DNA of 64,000 nt from an uncultured Pelagibacteraceae bacterium (GCA_902558705.1 CACEEW010000001.1:1-64000); one strand, 5' to 3'; positions 30,994-41,913 are shown, counted from the stretch's first letter. Notes: generated by a model from the letters alone, not told the origin. Made by a program: numbers and translations.

Positions 30994-31424
30994 GTATAAA
31001 ATTTAATGGTAAAGAGTTTTTGTTGTCCTGCGAAGATGGTCAAGAAGAACATTTAGAGGAATTGTTAATCCAAATAAATAAAAAATTCAATAATTTAAAG
31101 AATGATCTTGGAAATTTAGGCGAAAATAAACTTCTATTAATTACTGCAGTAAAAGTGATGGATGAATATTATGAAACTAAAAAAAAAGTTGAGGAAAAAA
31201 AAGAGGAATTAAAAAATCTTTCGAATAAATTTAAAGAACTTAAATCCTTAATTTATGAATACAGGGACAATAAGGAACAGGAAATATTGAAATTAAATAA
31301 TGATCATAATAAATTAAAAGATGAAATTGAAATAAATCAAAAAAATTATGAAAAATTAATCGATGAAGCTGCTGATGAAATTTCAAATTTTGTCGAAAAA
31401 GCAAACTTAGAAAATTTATCCTAG
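30981..31424 (+). CDS. zapA: Cell division protein ZapA
   Basis: 'ANVSIKFNGKEFLLSCEDGQEEHLEELLIQINKKFNNLK...NKLLLITAVKVMDEYYETKKK'. Confidence 0.85.
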   Translation: MANVSIKFNGKEFLLSCEDGQEEHLEELLIQINKKFNNLKNDLGNLGENKLLLITAVKVMDEYYETKKKVEEKKEELKNLSNKFKELKSLIYEYRDNKEQEILKLNNDHNKLKDEIEINQKNYEKLIDEAADEISNFVEKANLENLS

Positions 31425-31433
31425 TAAATTCTT

Positions 31434-31973
31434 GTGAATAAATCTGAAATTAGAAAAAAGATATTAAAAATTAGAAAGCAAAAAAGTTCTAAAAATTTAA
31501 ATATTAACTCAAAATATTTATTAAAGATTCTTAAAAAAAATAAAAATATTGGTAAAGTAATTGGTGGATATTATCCATTTAACTACGAGGTCGATGCAAT
31601 TAAAGTTTTAAAAAATTTAGAAAAACAAAATTACCAAATCTCTTTACCTAAAATTAAAAAAAATTCCCAGATGGATTTCTTTTGCTGGTCATTTAAAGAT
31701 CCACTTGAAATTAATAAATACGGAATTCCAGAACCAATTTCAAATAAGATGATATTTCCGAATATTTTGTTAGTACCTCTCGTTGCTTTCGATAAAAATT
31801 GCAATAGAATTGGTTATGGTGGAGGATTTTATGATAGATATATAAAAAAAATAAAAAAGATTAAAAAGATTGTAACAATTGGGCTAGCTTATTCTTTTCA
31901 AAAAATAAATCAAATACCAGCTGATAAATATGATGTAAAATTAGATTTTATAGTTACAAATAAAATAAATTAA
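31434..31973 (+). CDS. 5-formyltetrahydrofolate cyclo-ligase
   Basis: 'IGGYYPFNYEVDAIKVLKNLEKQNYQISLPKI', 'ILVPLVAFDKNCNRIGYGGGFYDRYI'; GTG start. Confidence 0.92.
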   Translation: MNKSEIRKKILKIRKQKSSKNLNINSKYLLKILKKNKNIGKVIGGYYPFNYEVDAIKVLKNLEKQNYQISLPKIKKNSQMDFFCWSFKDPLEINKYGIPEPISNKMIFPNILLVPLVAFDKNCNRIGYGGGFYDRYIKKIKKIKKIVTIGLAYSFQKINQIPADKYDVKLDFIVTNKIN

Positions 31974-32777
31974 ATGAGAATATTATTTTTAGGGGATGTT
32001 GTTGGAATTACCGGTTGTTTAAAAATTCAAAACAATCTTCATGATCAAATTAAAAAAAAAAAAATTGATTTTGTAATTGTAAATGCTGAAAATGCTGCTG
32101 AAGAAGGTGTGGGATTAACCAAAGAAATTTGCAAAAATTTTTTTAAAAGTGGTGTTAATGTTATTACTACTGGAAATCATGTTTGGGATCAAAAAGAGAT
32201 CATGAATTTTATTGATAAAGAAAATCGATTACTTCGTCCAAAAAATCTATTTGAACCTGCACCAGGTAATGGATTTGGAGTTTATACGACTAAAGAAAAT
32301 ATAAAAATTGGTGTTCTAAATTTAATGGGTAATGTTTTTATGAAAAAGTGTGATGATGTTTTTGAAATCTCAAAAATATTTACTGAAAAACATAAATTAA
32401 AAAAAGATTATGATTTTCTTATAGTTGATTTTCATGGAGAAATTACAAGTGAAAAAAATGCAATAGGACATTTCTTTGATGGAAAAGCAACTCTTGTAGT
32501 TGGAACTCATACACACATACCAACCAATGATGCTAGAGTTTTAAAAAATGGTACAGCCTACCAAACAGATGCAGGAATGTGTGGTGATTATGACTCCGTG
32601 ATTGGAATGAATAAAGATAATTCAATAAATAGATTTCTAAAAAAAGATTCAGTTAAACATTTTCCTGCTAAGGGTGATGCTACTTTAAGTGGTGTAATAG
32701 TAGATTGTAATAAAGAAACTGGTTTGGCCAATAAAGTAGATAGTTATATTTTTGGTGGTCAATTAAATGAAACTTAA
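31974..32777 (+). CDS. TIGR00282/YmdB-type metallophosphoesterase
   Basis: 'MRILFLGDVVGITGCLKI', 'VIVNAENAAEEGVGLT', 'VITTGNHVWDQKEI', 'DFHGEITSEKNAIGHFFDGKATLVVGTHTHIPTNDARVL'. Confidence 0.93.
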   Translation: MRILFLGDVVGITGCLKIQNNLHDQIKKKKIDFVIVNAENAAEEGVGLTKEICKNFFKSGVNVITTGNHVWDQKEIMNFIDKENRLLRPKNLFEPAPGNGFGVYTTKENIKIGVLNLMGNVFMKKCDDVFEISKIFTEKHKLKKDYDFLIVDFHGEITSEKNAIGHFFDGKATLVVGTHTHIPTNDARVLKNGTAYQTDAGMCGDYDSVIGMNKDNSINRFLKKDSVKHFPAKGDATLSGVIVDCNKETGLANKVDSYIFGGQLNET

Positions 32778-32785
32778 TTTAACTT

Positions 32786-33508
32786 ATGGCGGGACACTCA
32801 CATTGGGCAGGAATTAAGCATAAAAAAGGCAAGGCTGATAAGCAAAGATCTAAAATTTTTTCAAAATTATCTAAAGAAATAACAGTAGCAGCAAAGCTTG
32901 GGGATAAAGATCCAGTTATGAATCCTAGGTTAAGATCAGCAATCCAAGCAGCTAGATCTGCAAATATGCCAAAAGATAATATTGAAAGAGCTATTGATAA
33001 ATCATCAATTAATAATGATTTAAACTTTGAGAGTTTAAGATATGAGGGTTTTGGCCCCGATAAGGTTGCAGTAATTGTGGAAACACTTACTGAAAATAAA
33101 AATAGGACTGCATCAAATATTAGGACTATTTTTCAAAAAGCTGGTGGAAGTCTTGGTACACAGGGTTCTGCCTCTCATAATTTTACTCAATTAGGTATAA
33201 TTAAAGTAGACAAATCAGAGATAAATGAAGAAGAAATTTTTGAATTAGCAATAGAGGCTGGTGCTCAAGAATGTAAATCAGAAGATCTTTATCATGAAAT
33301 ACAATGTACAGTAAATGATATATATAATGTAAAAAAAGAATTGGAAAAAAAGATATGTAATTTTATATCAACTGAGATTGAATGGATACCATTTAATAGT
33401 GTACAGATACCAAAAGAAAGAACTGATGATTTAGTCAATTTTTTTGAGACACTAGAGGAAGATGACGATGTACAAAATATTTACTCAAATGCTAAATTTT
33501 TAAAATAG
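32786..33508 (+). CDS. yebC: YebC/PmpR family protein
   Basis: 'MAGHSHWAGIKHKKGKADKQRSKIFSKLSKEITVAAK...PRLRSAIQAARSANMPKDNIERAI'. Confidence 0.97.
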   Translation: MAGHSHWAGIKHKKGKADKQRSKIFSKLSKEITVAAKLGDKDPVMNPRLRSAIQAARSANMPKDNIERAIDKSSINNDLNFESLRYEGFGPDKVAVIVETLTENKNRTASNIRTIFQKAGGSLGTQGSASHNFTQLGIIKVDKSEINEEEIFELAIEAGAQECKSEDLYHEIQCTVNDIYNVKKELEKKICNFISTEIEWIPFNSVQIPKERTDDLVNFFETLEEDDDVQNIYSNAKFLK

Positions 33509-33511
33509 ATT

Positions 33512-34006
33512 ATGCTAATTATTGGTATAGATCCTGGTATATCTGGATCAATTTGTTTTTTTGAGGATGGTAAAATTCTAGATGTTATTGAAATGCCTAC
33601 AATGACCGATGGAAAAAAAAATAAAAAACAAGTTAATGGTGCTCAAATTTATAATGAGATTTCAACGAAAATTAGAGGAATTGAAAAACAACATCTTAGA
33701 GTAATAATTGAGCAGGTATCAGCTATGCCTGGACAAGGGGTGACAAGTATGTTTAATTTTGGACAATCTTTTGGTATTTTGAAAGGAATATGTTCTGCCA
33801 TGCAATTACCAATGTATTTTGTAAGACCTGCTAAATGGAAAAAATATTTTGGCCTAATTAAATCAGAAAAAGATGCCAGTAGGACTAAAGCTATAGAAAT
33901 GTTTCCATATTTTTCCTCCCAACTTTCAAAAAAAAAAGACTCAAATAAAGCAGATGCAATATTAATTGCTAGTTTTTATTACGAAACGTATAAATTAGAG
34001 GAATAA
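33512..34006 (+). CDS. ruvC: RuvC-like crossover junction endodeoxyribonuclease
   Basis: 'IIGIDPGISGSICFF', 'VIIEQVSAMPGQGVTSMFNFGQSFGILKGI', 'KADAILIASFYYE' place the acidic catalytic residues. Confidence 0.82.
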   Translation: MLIIGIDPGISGSICFFEDGKILDVIEMPTMTDGKKNKKQVNGAQIYNEISTKIRGIEKQHLRVIIEQVSAMPGQGVTSMFNFGQSFGILKGICSAMQLPMYFVRPAKWKKYFGLIKSEKDASRTKAIEMFPYFSSQLSKKKDSNKADAILIASFYYETYKLEE

Positions 34007-34057
34007 TCTTTAAAATTAAAGACAAATTCATGACACAATTAAGTGTGAGAAGGCATT

Positions 34058-34732
34058 ATGGAAGCTGATATTTCATCTCAAGCAGTAGGACTAGCGTCAA
34101 ATACTGACTTTTCTCTGTTAAACCTTTTTATACGAGCAGACATTATAGTTAAAAGTGTAATAATTATACTTATAGTCTGTTCTATTTACTCTTGGGCAGT
34201 AATTATAGAAAAGTTTAGATTATTCAAAAAAATAAACCAAACCACAGAAGAATTTGAAACAAAATTTTGGAATTCTAAATCAGCAGAATCATTTTATAAC
34301 AACCTCCCAGGAAATATTGAAGATCCAATGGCACTAGTTTTTAAAGACGCTATGCAAAACTTATTGAAAAGAAAATCGAAAATAGATTTACATGAAAGAA
34401 TGGCAACAATGTTGGAAACAGGAATAGAGAAACAAATGTCAAAGATTGGTAAAGGTTATACTTTTTTAGCTACGGTTGGTTCTACAGCTCCCTTTATAGG
34501 TTTATTTGGAACAGTCTGGGGAATTATGAATTCATTTCAGTCTATTGCAATCTCGAGAAATACAAGTTTAGCTATAGTTGCCCCAGGTATTGCGGAAGCA
34601 TTATTTGCAACTGCTTTAGGATTATTGGCCGCAATTCCAGCAGTTATTGCTTATAATAAGTTTAACAATGATTCAATTTTATATTCTAAAAAATTAGAAA
34701 ATTTTTCAAAAAGATTTTTAACTATAATTTAA
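34058..34732 (+). CDS. tolQ: TolQ, Tol-Pal system proton channel subunit
   Basis: 'GYTFLATVGSTAPFIGLFGTVWGIMNSFQSIAISRNTSLAIVAPGIAEALFATALGLLAAIPAVIAYNKF'. Confidence 0.95.
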   Translation: MEADISSQAVGLASNTDFSLLNLFIRADIIVKSVIIILIVCSIYSWAVIIEKFRLFKKINQTTEEFETKFWNSKSAESFYNNLPGNIEDPMALVFKDAMQNLLKRKSKIDLHERMATMLETGIEKQMSKIGKGYTFLATVGSTAPFIGLFGTVWGIMNSFQSIAISRNTSLAIVAPGIAEALFATALGLLAAIPAVIAYNKFNNDSILYSKKLENFSKRFLTII

Positions 34733-34734
34733 AA

Positions 34735-35151
34735 ATGGCTTTTAAATTTAATCGTTCATCTAAAGAACCAATGAGCGAAATAAATGTAACTCCATTTGTA
34801 GACGTAATGTTAGTACTTTTAATTATTTTTATGGTTACTGCACCTTTATTAACTGTTGGAGTTCAAGTTGATCTACCTGAAAGTTCTGCTGACTCTTTAC
34901 CTGAGGAGGCTGAGCCTTTAACTTTAACTATTAATTCTAAAGGTGAAATTTTTATTCAAGAGTCGAAAGTTGAATACGAAAAGATTATTGCAAAAGTTTT
35001 AGCTGTTTCAAAAAATAGGACTGATACAAGAATTTATGTGAGGGGTGATAAAACAATTAATTATGGAAGAGTACTTGAAATAATGGGCTTATTGTCCGGC
35101 TCTGGTTTTACGAAAGTAGCACTTATATCTGAGCCATATAAAGAGAGGTAA
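34735..35151 (+). CDS. tolR: TolR
   Basis: ExbD/TolR 'MSEINVTPFVDVMLVLLIIFMVTAPLLTVGVQVDLP'. Confidence 0.95.
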   Translation: MAFKFNRSSKEPMSEINVTPFVDVMLVLLIIFMVTAPLLTVGVQVDLPESSADSLPEEAEPLTLTINSKGEIFIQESKVEYEKIIAKVLAVSKNRTDTRIYVRGDKTINYGRVLEIMGLLSGSGFTKVALISEPYKER

Positions 35152-35156
35152 ACAAA

Positions 35157-35966
35157 GTGAATAGAAGCATCATTATCTCTTCTGTTTTACATCTAGTATT
35201 AATTATGATTACAGCCCTCAGCTTACCTTTTCTTGCAAAAAAACCTATTGATTTACCTCCTATAGTGTCTGTTGAGCTTATACAAATCACAGATAAAACA
35301 AATATTCCATTTGCTCCAAAAGCAAAAAAGATAATTGAAAAGATTAAAGAAAAAGAAAAAAAGTTAGTTTCCGAACAAGCACCACCAAAAAAAGTTAAAA
35401 AAATAAAACCTGATTCAGTCCCAATGCCTGACGATAAATTAAAAAAAGTTGAAAAAATAAAAGAGGATAAACAAAATCCTGAAAAAATTGATAACGAAGT
35501 AAAACAAGTATCTGAATTTGAAAAAAAAGAATTATTTGATCCAAATAATATAGCAGCTTTAATTGATAAATCTAAAACTGAAACTTCCGAAACATCTAAA
35601 AAGACTGACAAAATAACTCAAGATCAACAGAAGAGTATTGAAAGTATTGGATTATCTTTAAGTGAGGAAGATGCACTAAAAGCACAAATATTTGGATGTT
35701 GGAGCATACCTCTAGGCCTTCCTTATAATGAGAATTTACTTGTGAGAATTAAACTTCAATTAAATCCTGATGGTACAATTTCTCAATCAGAAATACTAGA
35801 TCACGCAAGGATGAATAAACCAGGTCAAGGTTTTTATAAAGTTTTAGCAGAAAGTGCTTTACGAGCAATTAAATTATGTCAGCCTTTAAGAGTACCTACA
35901 ACTGGATATGAAAGATGGAAAGAATTACAACTTAATTTTGATGCAAGGGAGATGTTAGAAGGCTAA
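35157..35966 (+). CDS. tolA: TolA-like protein
   Basis: N-terminal TM, Lys/Glu/Pro-rich middle, C-terminal 'LVRIKLQLNPDGTISQSEILDHARMNKPGQGFYKVLAESALRAIKLCQPL'; tol operon position. GTG start. Confidence 0.85.
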   Translation: MNRSIIISSVLHLVLIMITALSLPFLAKKPIDLPPIVSVELIQITDKTNIPFAPKAKKIIEKIKEKEKKLVSEQAPPKKVKKIKPDSVPMPDDKLKKVEKIKEDKQNPEKIDNEVKQVSEFEKKELFDPNNIAALIDKSKTETSETSKKTDKITQDQQKSIESIGLSLSEEDALKAQIFGCWSIPLGLPYNENLLVRIKLQLNPDGTISQSEILDHARMNKPGQGFYKVLAESALRAIKLCQPLRVPTTGYERWKELQLNFDAREMLEG

Positions 35967-35975
35967 TATACTTTT

Positions 35976-37316
35976 ATGAACAAATATTTAACTTTATTCT
36001 TAATATTATTTATACCGACAAAATCTTTAGCATTAATTGAAGTTGATATTACTAGAGGAAATTTAAATCCACTTCCAATAGCAGTTTCTCCCTTGTCAAT
36101 TGATAATGAGTCAAAACAAAATTTTGAAAAAATTTTGAGGAAAAAAAATATAGGTTTGGAAATTTCTTCAGTAATTGAGAATAATTTAAAAATTTCAGGA
36201 TTATTTAATCCATTAAATAAAGATGCTTTTCTACAAGCACCCGATATAGCAAATTTGAAACCAAGATTTGAAGACTGGAATTTAATTAAAGCTCAAGCTT
36301 TAATCACTGGAAAAGTAAGTTTTGTCAATGAAAAGTTAAGAGTTGAATTTAGATTGTGGGATGTGCTTGCAGGTAAAGAAATGATGGCACTTGCTTTTAC
36401 AACTGTACCCAATAATTGGAGACGTGTTGGGCATATTATTACTGATAAGGTTTATGAACGTTTGACGGGAGAGAAAGGTTACTTTGATACTAGAATAATT
36501 TATGTAGCTGAAGAAGGTCCAAAAACTAAAAGAATTAAAAAACTCGCAATAATGGATCAAGACGGAGCAAACAACAAATTCTTAACATTAGGAAATGAGC
36601 TTGTCTTAACTCCTAGATTTAATCCAACTAGTCAAATGGTTACTTATTTATCTTATTTTAGAAACTTACCAAGAGTATATTTATTAGACATAGAGACAGG
36701 TATCCAAGAAGTTGTTGGAGATTTTCCAGGAATGACATTTGCACCAAGATTTTCACCAGACGGAAAAAAAATAATAATGAGTTTTGCAAAAGATGGAAAT
36801 TCAGAAATTTATACAATGGATTTAGAAAATAGAATTGTAGAAAAAATTACTAATCATCCTTCAATTGATACATCACCATCATATTCACCTGATGGGAAAT
36901 ATATTTGTTTTAATTCAGACAGAAGTGGATATCAGCAGATTTATGTAATGAAAAGTGACGGAAGCAATGTAAAAAGAATTTCCTTTGGTAAAGGTCTGTA
37001 TGGTACTCCTGTTTGGTCACCACGGGGAGATTTAATTGCCTTTACAAAATTACATAAAGGTAAATTTTATATTGGAGTTATGAGAACTGATGGAAAAGGT
37101 GAAAGATTATTAACAGAAAATTTTTATCAAGAAGCTCCGTCTTGGTCGCCTAATGGAAGAGTTTTAATCTTTTATAGAGAGACTAAAACAGACACCAAAG
37201 GAGAAGGTTTTTCTGCTAAATTATGGTCTATAGATTTAACAGGCTACAATGAGAGGTTAGTAAACACTCCAACAGATGCATCAGACCCATCATGGTCATC
37301 TTTATTAAGTAATTAA
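35976..37316 (+). CDS. tolB: TolB beta-propeller protein
   Basis: Signal peptide; repeats such as '[32 protein letters not shown]' and '[26 protein letters not shown]'. Confidence 0.96.
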   Translation: MNKYLTLFLILFIPTKSLALIEVDITRGNLNPLPIAVSPLSIDNESKQNFEKILRKKNIGLEISSVIENNLKISGLFNPLNKDAFLQAPDIANLKPRFEDWNLIKAQALITGKVSFVNEKLRVEFRLWDVLAGKEMMALAFTTVPNNWRRVGHIITDKVYERLTGEKGYFDTRIIYVAEEGPKTKRIKKLAIMDQDGANNKFLTLGNELVLTPRFNPTSQMVTYLSYFRNLPRVYLLDIETGIQEVVGDFPGMTFAPRFSPDGKKIIMSFAKDGNSEIYTMDLENRIVEKITNHPSIDTSPSYSPDGKYICFNSDRSGYQQIYVMKSDGSNVKRISFGKGLYGTPVWSPRGDLIAFTKLHKGKFYIGVMRTDGKGERLLTENFYQEAPSWSPNGRVLIFYRETKTDTKGEGFSAKLWSIDLTGYNERLVNTPTDASDPSWSSLLSN

Positions 37317-37401
37317 CCTAAAATATCTTGATTTTTATACTTGAAACATCTAATTAGTTGTGAAAAAGTTAATTATAAGAAATATTGACCAAGGAGCATT
37401 A

Positions 37402-37881
37402 ATGAAATTAAACAAAATTCTAAAAAACGCTTTTTTAGTTACACTGGCGTGTTTAGCATTATCAGCCTGCGCAACATCAAAAAAAACAACAGGACAAATG
37501 CAAGGTGATGTCTATACTGGTACAGATACAGTTGAATATCTAGCATCAGGAGTTCCTGATAGAGTTTTCTTTGCAACAAATGAGTCAGTGTTAACAACTG
37601 CTTCAAGAGAGACTTTAAGAAAACAAGCTGCATGGTTAAGAAAAAATTCTGATATTACTATAGTCTTAGAAGGACATGCAGATGAAAGAGGAACAAGAGA
37701 ATATAACTTAGCGCTTGGTGAAAGACGTGCTAACGCTGCTAAAGATTACCTAATGACTTATGGAATTTCTTCGGACAGAATTTCAGTTTTAAGTTATGGA
37801 AAAGAAAGACCAGTAGATTCAGGTTCTAATCCTCTATCTTGGTCAAAAAATAGAAGATCTGTTTCAGTAAAAGCAAATTAA
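37402..37881 (+). CDS. pal: Peptidoglycan-associated lipoprotein Pal
   Basis: Lipobox 'LALSAC' and OmpA-like 'ITIVLEGHADERGTREYNLALGERRANAAKDYL'. AAGGAG at 37391-37396 supports the ATG at 37402 over the ORF-track start at 37360. Confidence 0.94.
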   Translation: MKLNKILKNAFLVTLACLALSACATSKKTTGQMQGDVYTGTDTVEYLASGVPDRVFFATNESVLTTASRETLRKQAAWLRKNSDITIVLEGHADERGTREYNLALGERRANAAKDYLMTYGISSDRISVLSYGKERPVDSGSNPLSWSKNRRSVSVKAN

Positions 37882-37892
37882 TTTTAATATTT

Positions 37893-37932
37893 AAAGACCC
37901 TTGATCATTAATTTTTCAAGGGTCTTTTTTTT
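37893..37932 (+). terminator. Rho-independent terminator downstream of pal
   Basis: 12-bp inverted repeat AAAGACCCTTGA (37893-37904) / TCAAGGGTCTTT (37916-37927) followed by a T tract. Confidence 0.9.
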
Positions 37933-37959
37933 GCCATTATTTTAATCATAAGTTTAAAC

Positions 37960-38955
37960 ATGAAATATTCATCCAGTATTAAAACTATAATATTTACTTT
38001 TATAATAAATTTTTTTTTAATATTTAATTCTTTTGCAGATAATCATAATATTTATGAGATATTAGACCAACTTCAAAAAGATATTAAAACTTTAGAAAAA
38101 GCTGTGTATTCAGGATCAGTAGAATTAGAAAATAAAAGTATTGATAATTCAAATATCAGTTCAGCAGATAATTCTGAAGACGTTTTAACAAGACACCTGT
38201 TAAAACTTTCAGAAATTGAAAATCAATTTCAACAACTTACAAATAAATTTGAAGAAATTAATTTTAAACTAGATAAATTATCAAATAGAATGTCAAAGGT
38301 TCAAGCAGATAATCAAATTAGATTTCAAGACTTAGAGGTAGGATTATATTCTGGAGAAACTACTAAAAAAATTACAAAGAAAAATAATGATAATTCTAAT
38401 GAAATTTTACCTGGTAGCTCTGAGCCTCAAGATCTAGGCTCTATATCCTATAAAGACTCCACACCAAGTGACACCTCGCAGCAAACACAATCAATTGATA
38501 CTACTGCTTCTATTGTAACTGAAACATTTCAAGCTGAGGAAAAAATTCTTCCAGATGAAACACCAGATAAGCAATATAAGTTTGCAACAAGTTTTTTAAA
38601 AGTTGGTGATTACTCAACAGCAGAAAGAGCCTTTAGAGAATTTGTTAATACAAATCCAGATCACAATTTGGCAGGAAATGCACAATATTGGTATGCGGAA
38701 ACATTTAGAATTAGACAGCTTTACACTGATGCTGCTTCAGCGTATTTAGAAGGATATCAAAAATATCCAAAAGGAGAAAAAGCTCCTATAAATCTATTAA
38801 AGCTTGGTGTATCTATGGTTCAAATAGGAGAAAAAGATCAAGGTTGTAAAATGATTAACGGGATAGAAAAACAATATCCTAATGCTAATCAGTCTGTGAT
38901 CCAAAAAGCCAAATATGAGTCACAAAAATTTGAGTGTAAAAATCAAAATTCCTAA
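37960..38955 (+). CDS. CpoB/YbgF-type tol-pal accessory TPR protein
   Basis: Signal peptide, coiled-coil, then 'PDKQYKFATSFLKVGDYSTAERAFREFVNTNPDHNLAGNAQYWYAETFRIRQLYTDAASAYLEGYQKYPKG'. Confidence 0.9.
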   Translation: MKYSSSIKTIIFTFIINFFLIFNSFADNHNIYEILDQLQKDIKTLEKAVYSGSVELENKSIDNSNISSADNSEDVLTRHLLKLSEIENQFQQLTNKFEEINFKLDKLSNRMSKVQADNQIRFQDLEVGLYSGETTKKITKKNNDNSNEILPGSSEPQDLGSISYKDSTPSDTSQQTQSIDTTASIVTETFQAEEKILPDETPDKQYKFATSFLKVGDYSTAERAFREFVNTNPDHNLAGNAQYWYAETFRIRQLYTDAASAYLEGYQKYPKGEKAPINLLKLGVSMVQIGEKDQGCKMINGIEKQYPNANQSVIQKAKYESQKFECKNQNS

Positions 38956-39943
38956 GTTTTTTAGAGATAAATTAAAACATAAAGAAGTAAACTTAATATA
39001 TAAAAGATTCGAAAAATCTTTAAATATTATTGAAAATTTTGGGGTAGCTGTATCTGGAGGACCCGACAGTCTAGCTTTAGCTTTTTTAGCTAAAATTTAC
39101 TCTTTAAAGAGAGGAATTAGTCCAAAATTCTTTATTGTTGATCACAAGCTTAGACCAGAGTCAACCACGGAAGCAAAAGCTGTTCAAAAGATTTTAAGAA
39201 AAGTTTTTATAAATTTAGAGATATTAACTTGGAAAGGTAAAAAACCCAAAAATAATATTCAGTCTATTGCTAGAAAAATTAGATACCAATTGATGAATAA
39301 TCGATGTGAAAAATATAAAATTAAAAGTTTGTTAGTTGGACACCATCAAGATGATTTAATAGAAAATTTTTTCATAAGAATGGTGAGAGGTTCAGGATTA
39401 AAGGGTTTAATCTCAATGGATAAAAAAAGTAAAATTAATAACATGAATATATATAGACCTTTAATTGATCAAAAAAAAGATGATTTAGTCTTAGTTTCTA
39501 AAAAAATATTTAATTTTTATGTAAGAGATCCATCAAATAATGATGAAAAATTTCAAAGAATTAGGATTAGAAAGTTAATTGAAGAATTAAGAAAAGATGG
39601 TTTAGATAGGAACAAATTTTTAGCAACTATCAAGAATTTGAAATATTCAAATAATGTAATAAATTTTTATGTAGCTGAAAATTTAAAACAAAATACCTTT
39701 TTTTCAAATAAGGATAAAAGACTAATATTAAATAAAAGTTTTTTTTTTAAATCCTACGAAATAGTTTTTCGAGGACTTTCAGACTCACTTAAAAAGATTG
39801 GTGGGAAATATTATTCTGTTAGAGGAAAAAAATTAGAAAAAATGATCTACGATATCCAGAATAATAGGCTATTTAGGGCAACATTAGGTGGTTGTATTGT
39901 TGAAAAGGTCAATCACACAATAATTATCTCAAAAGAGGGATAA
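38915..39943 (+). CDS. tilS: tRNA(Ile)-lysidine synthase
   Basis: P-loop 'VAVSGGPDSLALAFLAK', 'FIVDHKLRPESTTEA', 'LLVGHHQDDLIENFFIRMVRGSGLKGL'. True start probably a little downstream; overlaps the upstream CDS. Confidence 0.93.
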   Translation: MSHKNLSVKIKIPKFFRDKLKHKEVNLIYKRFEKSLNIIENFGVAVSGGPDSLALAFLAKIYSLKRGISPKFFIVDHKLRPESTTEAKAVQKILRKVFINLEILTWKGKKPKNNIQSIARKIRYQLMNNRCEKYKIKSLLVGHHQDDLIENFFIRMVRGSGLKGLISMDKKSKINNMNIYRPLIDQKKDDLVLVSKKIFNFYVRDPSNNDEKFQRIRIRKLIEELRKDGLDRNKFLATIKNLKYSNNVINFYVAENLKQNTFFSNKDKRLILNKSFFFKSYEIVFRGLSDSLKKIGGKYYSVRGKKLEKMIYDIQNNRLFRATLGGCIVEKVNHTIIISKEG

Positions 39944-40005
39944 ATATTACTGCATTATACCAAATTGCCACTTGTTAAATTTGTAATAATTCTTATTTTA
40001 TAGTC

Positions 40006-41907
40006 ATGAATATAAAAAATATAGCCATGTGGGCGATTATAGTTTTTCTAACTATTGGTCTTTATAATATGTTTAAAAATCCTCAGTCAAATGTAAGAGG
40101 AGCCGACAAAGTAATATTTTCGGAATTTTTGACTTCAGTTGAAAATGGTGAAGTTTTAAAAGTAGAAATTCAAGGTAACAATATTAAGGGAGTTTATTCT
40201 AATGGGAATAGTTTCACAACTTATTCACCTAACGATCCTAATTTAATCGAGAAACTGTCAGAAAAAGGGGTAAGTATTTCTGCTGCACCTTTAGAAGAAA
40301 AAATGCCGTCTCTATTTGGTGTTTTACTTTCATGGTTCCCTATGTTGTTGTTAATTGCTGTTTGGATTTTCTTTATGAGACAAATGCAGGGTGGTAAAGG
40401 TGGAGCCATGGGTTTTGGAAGATCAAAAGCAAAAATGATGAATGAGTTAAAAGGAAAAGTCACATTCAATGATGTTGCAGGTGTCGAAGAAGCAAAAGAA
40501 GAAGTTGAAGAAATTGTAGAGTTTTTAAAAGATCCAAAAAAATTTAGTCGATTAGGTGGAAAAATTCCAAGAGGAGCTTTATTAGTTGGACCTCCTGGAA
40601 CAGGAAAAACATTACTTGCAAGGGCAATAGCTGGAGAGGCAGGTGTTCCCTTCTTTACTATTTCAGGATCAGACTTTGTTGAAATGTTCGTAGGTGTTGG
40701 AGCCTCAAGAGTAAGAGACATGTTTGAACAAGGAAAAAAAAATTCTCCATGTATTATTTTTATTGATGAGATAGATGCTGTAGGAAGAAGCAGAGGAGCT
40801 GGTTTAGGTGGAGGTAATGATGAAAGAGAACAAACACTTAATCAGCTTTTAGTAGAGATGGATGGCTTTGATACTAACGAGGGTGTTATAATAATTGCAG
40901 CAACAAACAGACCCGATGTACTAGACCCAGCCTTATTAAGACCAGGAAGATTTGATAGACAAGTTGTTGTCTCTAATCCAGATATAATCGGAAGAGAAAA
41001 AATTTTAAAAGTGCATGTGAAAAAAATAAAAATGGGTCCAGATGTAAATTTGAGAACTATTGCAAGAGGAACACCAGGATTTTCTGGAGCTGATCTTGCT
41101 AATTTAGTTAATGAGTCAGCTTTATTAGCAGCAAGAAAGAATAAGAGAATTGTAACTGTTAATGAGTTTGAAGAAGCAAAAGATAAAGTTATGATGGGAG
41201 CTGAAAGAAGATCAATGGTCATGACTGAAGATGAAAAAAAATTGACAGCATATCATGAGGGAGGACATGCTTTAGTTTCTTTTAATATGCCGGTTTATGA
41301 TCCAATACATAAAGCAACAATAATACCTAGAGGTAGAGCATTAGGTATGGTTATGAATTTGCCGGAAAGAGATAAACATGGTCACTCAATTAAATATTTA
41401 AAAGCTAGATTAGCTGTATGCTTTGGGGGCAGAGTTGCAGAAGAAGTTATTTTTGGAAAAGATAATATATCAACAGGAGCTGGTGGGGGTAATGGATCAG
41501 ATATTAATCAGGCTACTCAACTCGCTAGAGCAATGGTAACAAAATATGGAATGAGTGAGGAGATGGGACCCGTAGAATATGGTGAAAACCAAGAAGAAGT
41601 TTTTTTGGGTAGATCTGTAACACAAACACAATCTGTTTCAGAGGAAGTTGCTCAAAAAATAGATAAAGAAATTAGAAAATTAGTTGATGAAGGATACAAT
41701 AAAGCCAAAGAAATTTTAACTGAAAAAGTTGATGATTTACATAAGATTGCTAAAGCACTCATTACTTATGAAACTTTAACAGGTGAAGAAATTGAGAATA
41801 TAATTAATAAAAATATATATCCTGCCGATAAACAAGATCTAAAAGTTGAAGATGATAAAGGCTCAGCAATGGGTGCATTGGGCCTTAAACCTAAAATTGT
41901 TCATTAA
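40006..41907 (+). CDS. ftsH: ATP-dependent zinc metalloprotease FtsH
   Basis: '[51 protein letters not shown]', '[10 protein letters not shown]' (HExxH). Confidence 0.98.
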   Translation: MNIKNIAMWAIIVFLTIGLYNMFKNPQSNVRGADKVIFSEFLTSVENGEVLKVEIQGNNIKGVYSNGNSFTTYSPNDPNLIEKLSEKGVSISAAPLEEKMPSLFGVLLSWFPMLLLIAVWIFFMRQMQGGKGGAMGFGRSKAKMMNELKGKVTFNDVAGVEEAKEEVEEIVEFLKDPKKFSRLGGKIPRGALLVGPPGTGKTLLARAIAGEAGVPFFTISGSDFVEMFVGVGASRVRDMFEQGKKNSPCIIFIDEIDAVGRSRGAGLGGGNDEREQTLNQLLVEMDGFDTNEGVIIIAATNRPDVLDPALLRPGRFDRQVVVSNPDIIGREKILKVHVKKIKMGPDVNLRTIARGTPGFSGADLANLVNESALLAARKNKRIVTVNEFEEAKDKVMMGAERRSMVMTEDEKKLTAYHEGGHALVSFNMPVYDPIHKATIIPRGRALGMVMNLPERDKHGHSIKYLKARLAVCFGGRVAEEVIFGKDNISTGAGGGNGSDINQATQLARAMVTKYGMSEEMGPVEYGENQEEVFLGRSVTQTQSVSEEVAQKIDKEIRKLVDEGYNKAKEILTEKVDDLHKIAKALITYETLTGEEIENIINKNIYPADKQDLKVEDDKGSAMGALGLKPKIVH

Positions 41908-41913
41908 TTTTTA

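Noticed and set aside
31424-31434. Possible 6S RNA between zapA and the 5-FCL ligase gene
   Set aside because: Only about 9 bp separate the genes, too short for 6S RNA here.
35123-35611. 162-aa minus-strand ORF
   Set aside because: Antisense to tolA; Phe/Ser-rich shadow of the Lys/Glu-rich region.
40221-40721. 166-aa minus-strand ORF
   Set aside because: Entirely antisense to ftsH, which has clear conserved motifs; composition reflects the coding strand.
40842-41222. 126-aa minus-strand ORF
   Set aside because: Antisense to ftsH AAA+ domain.
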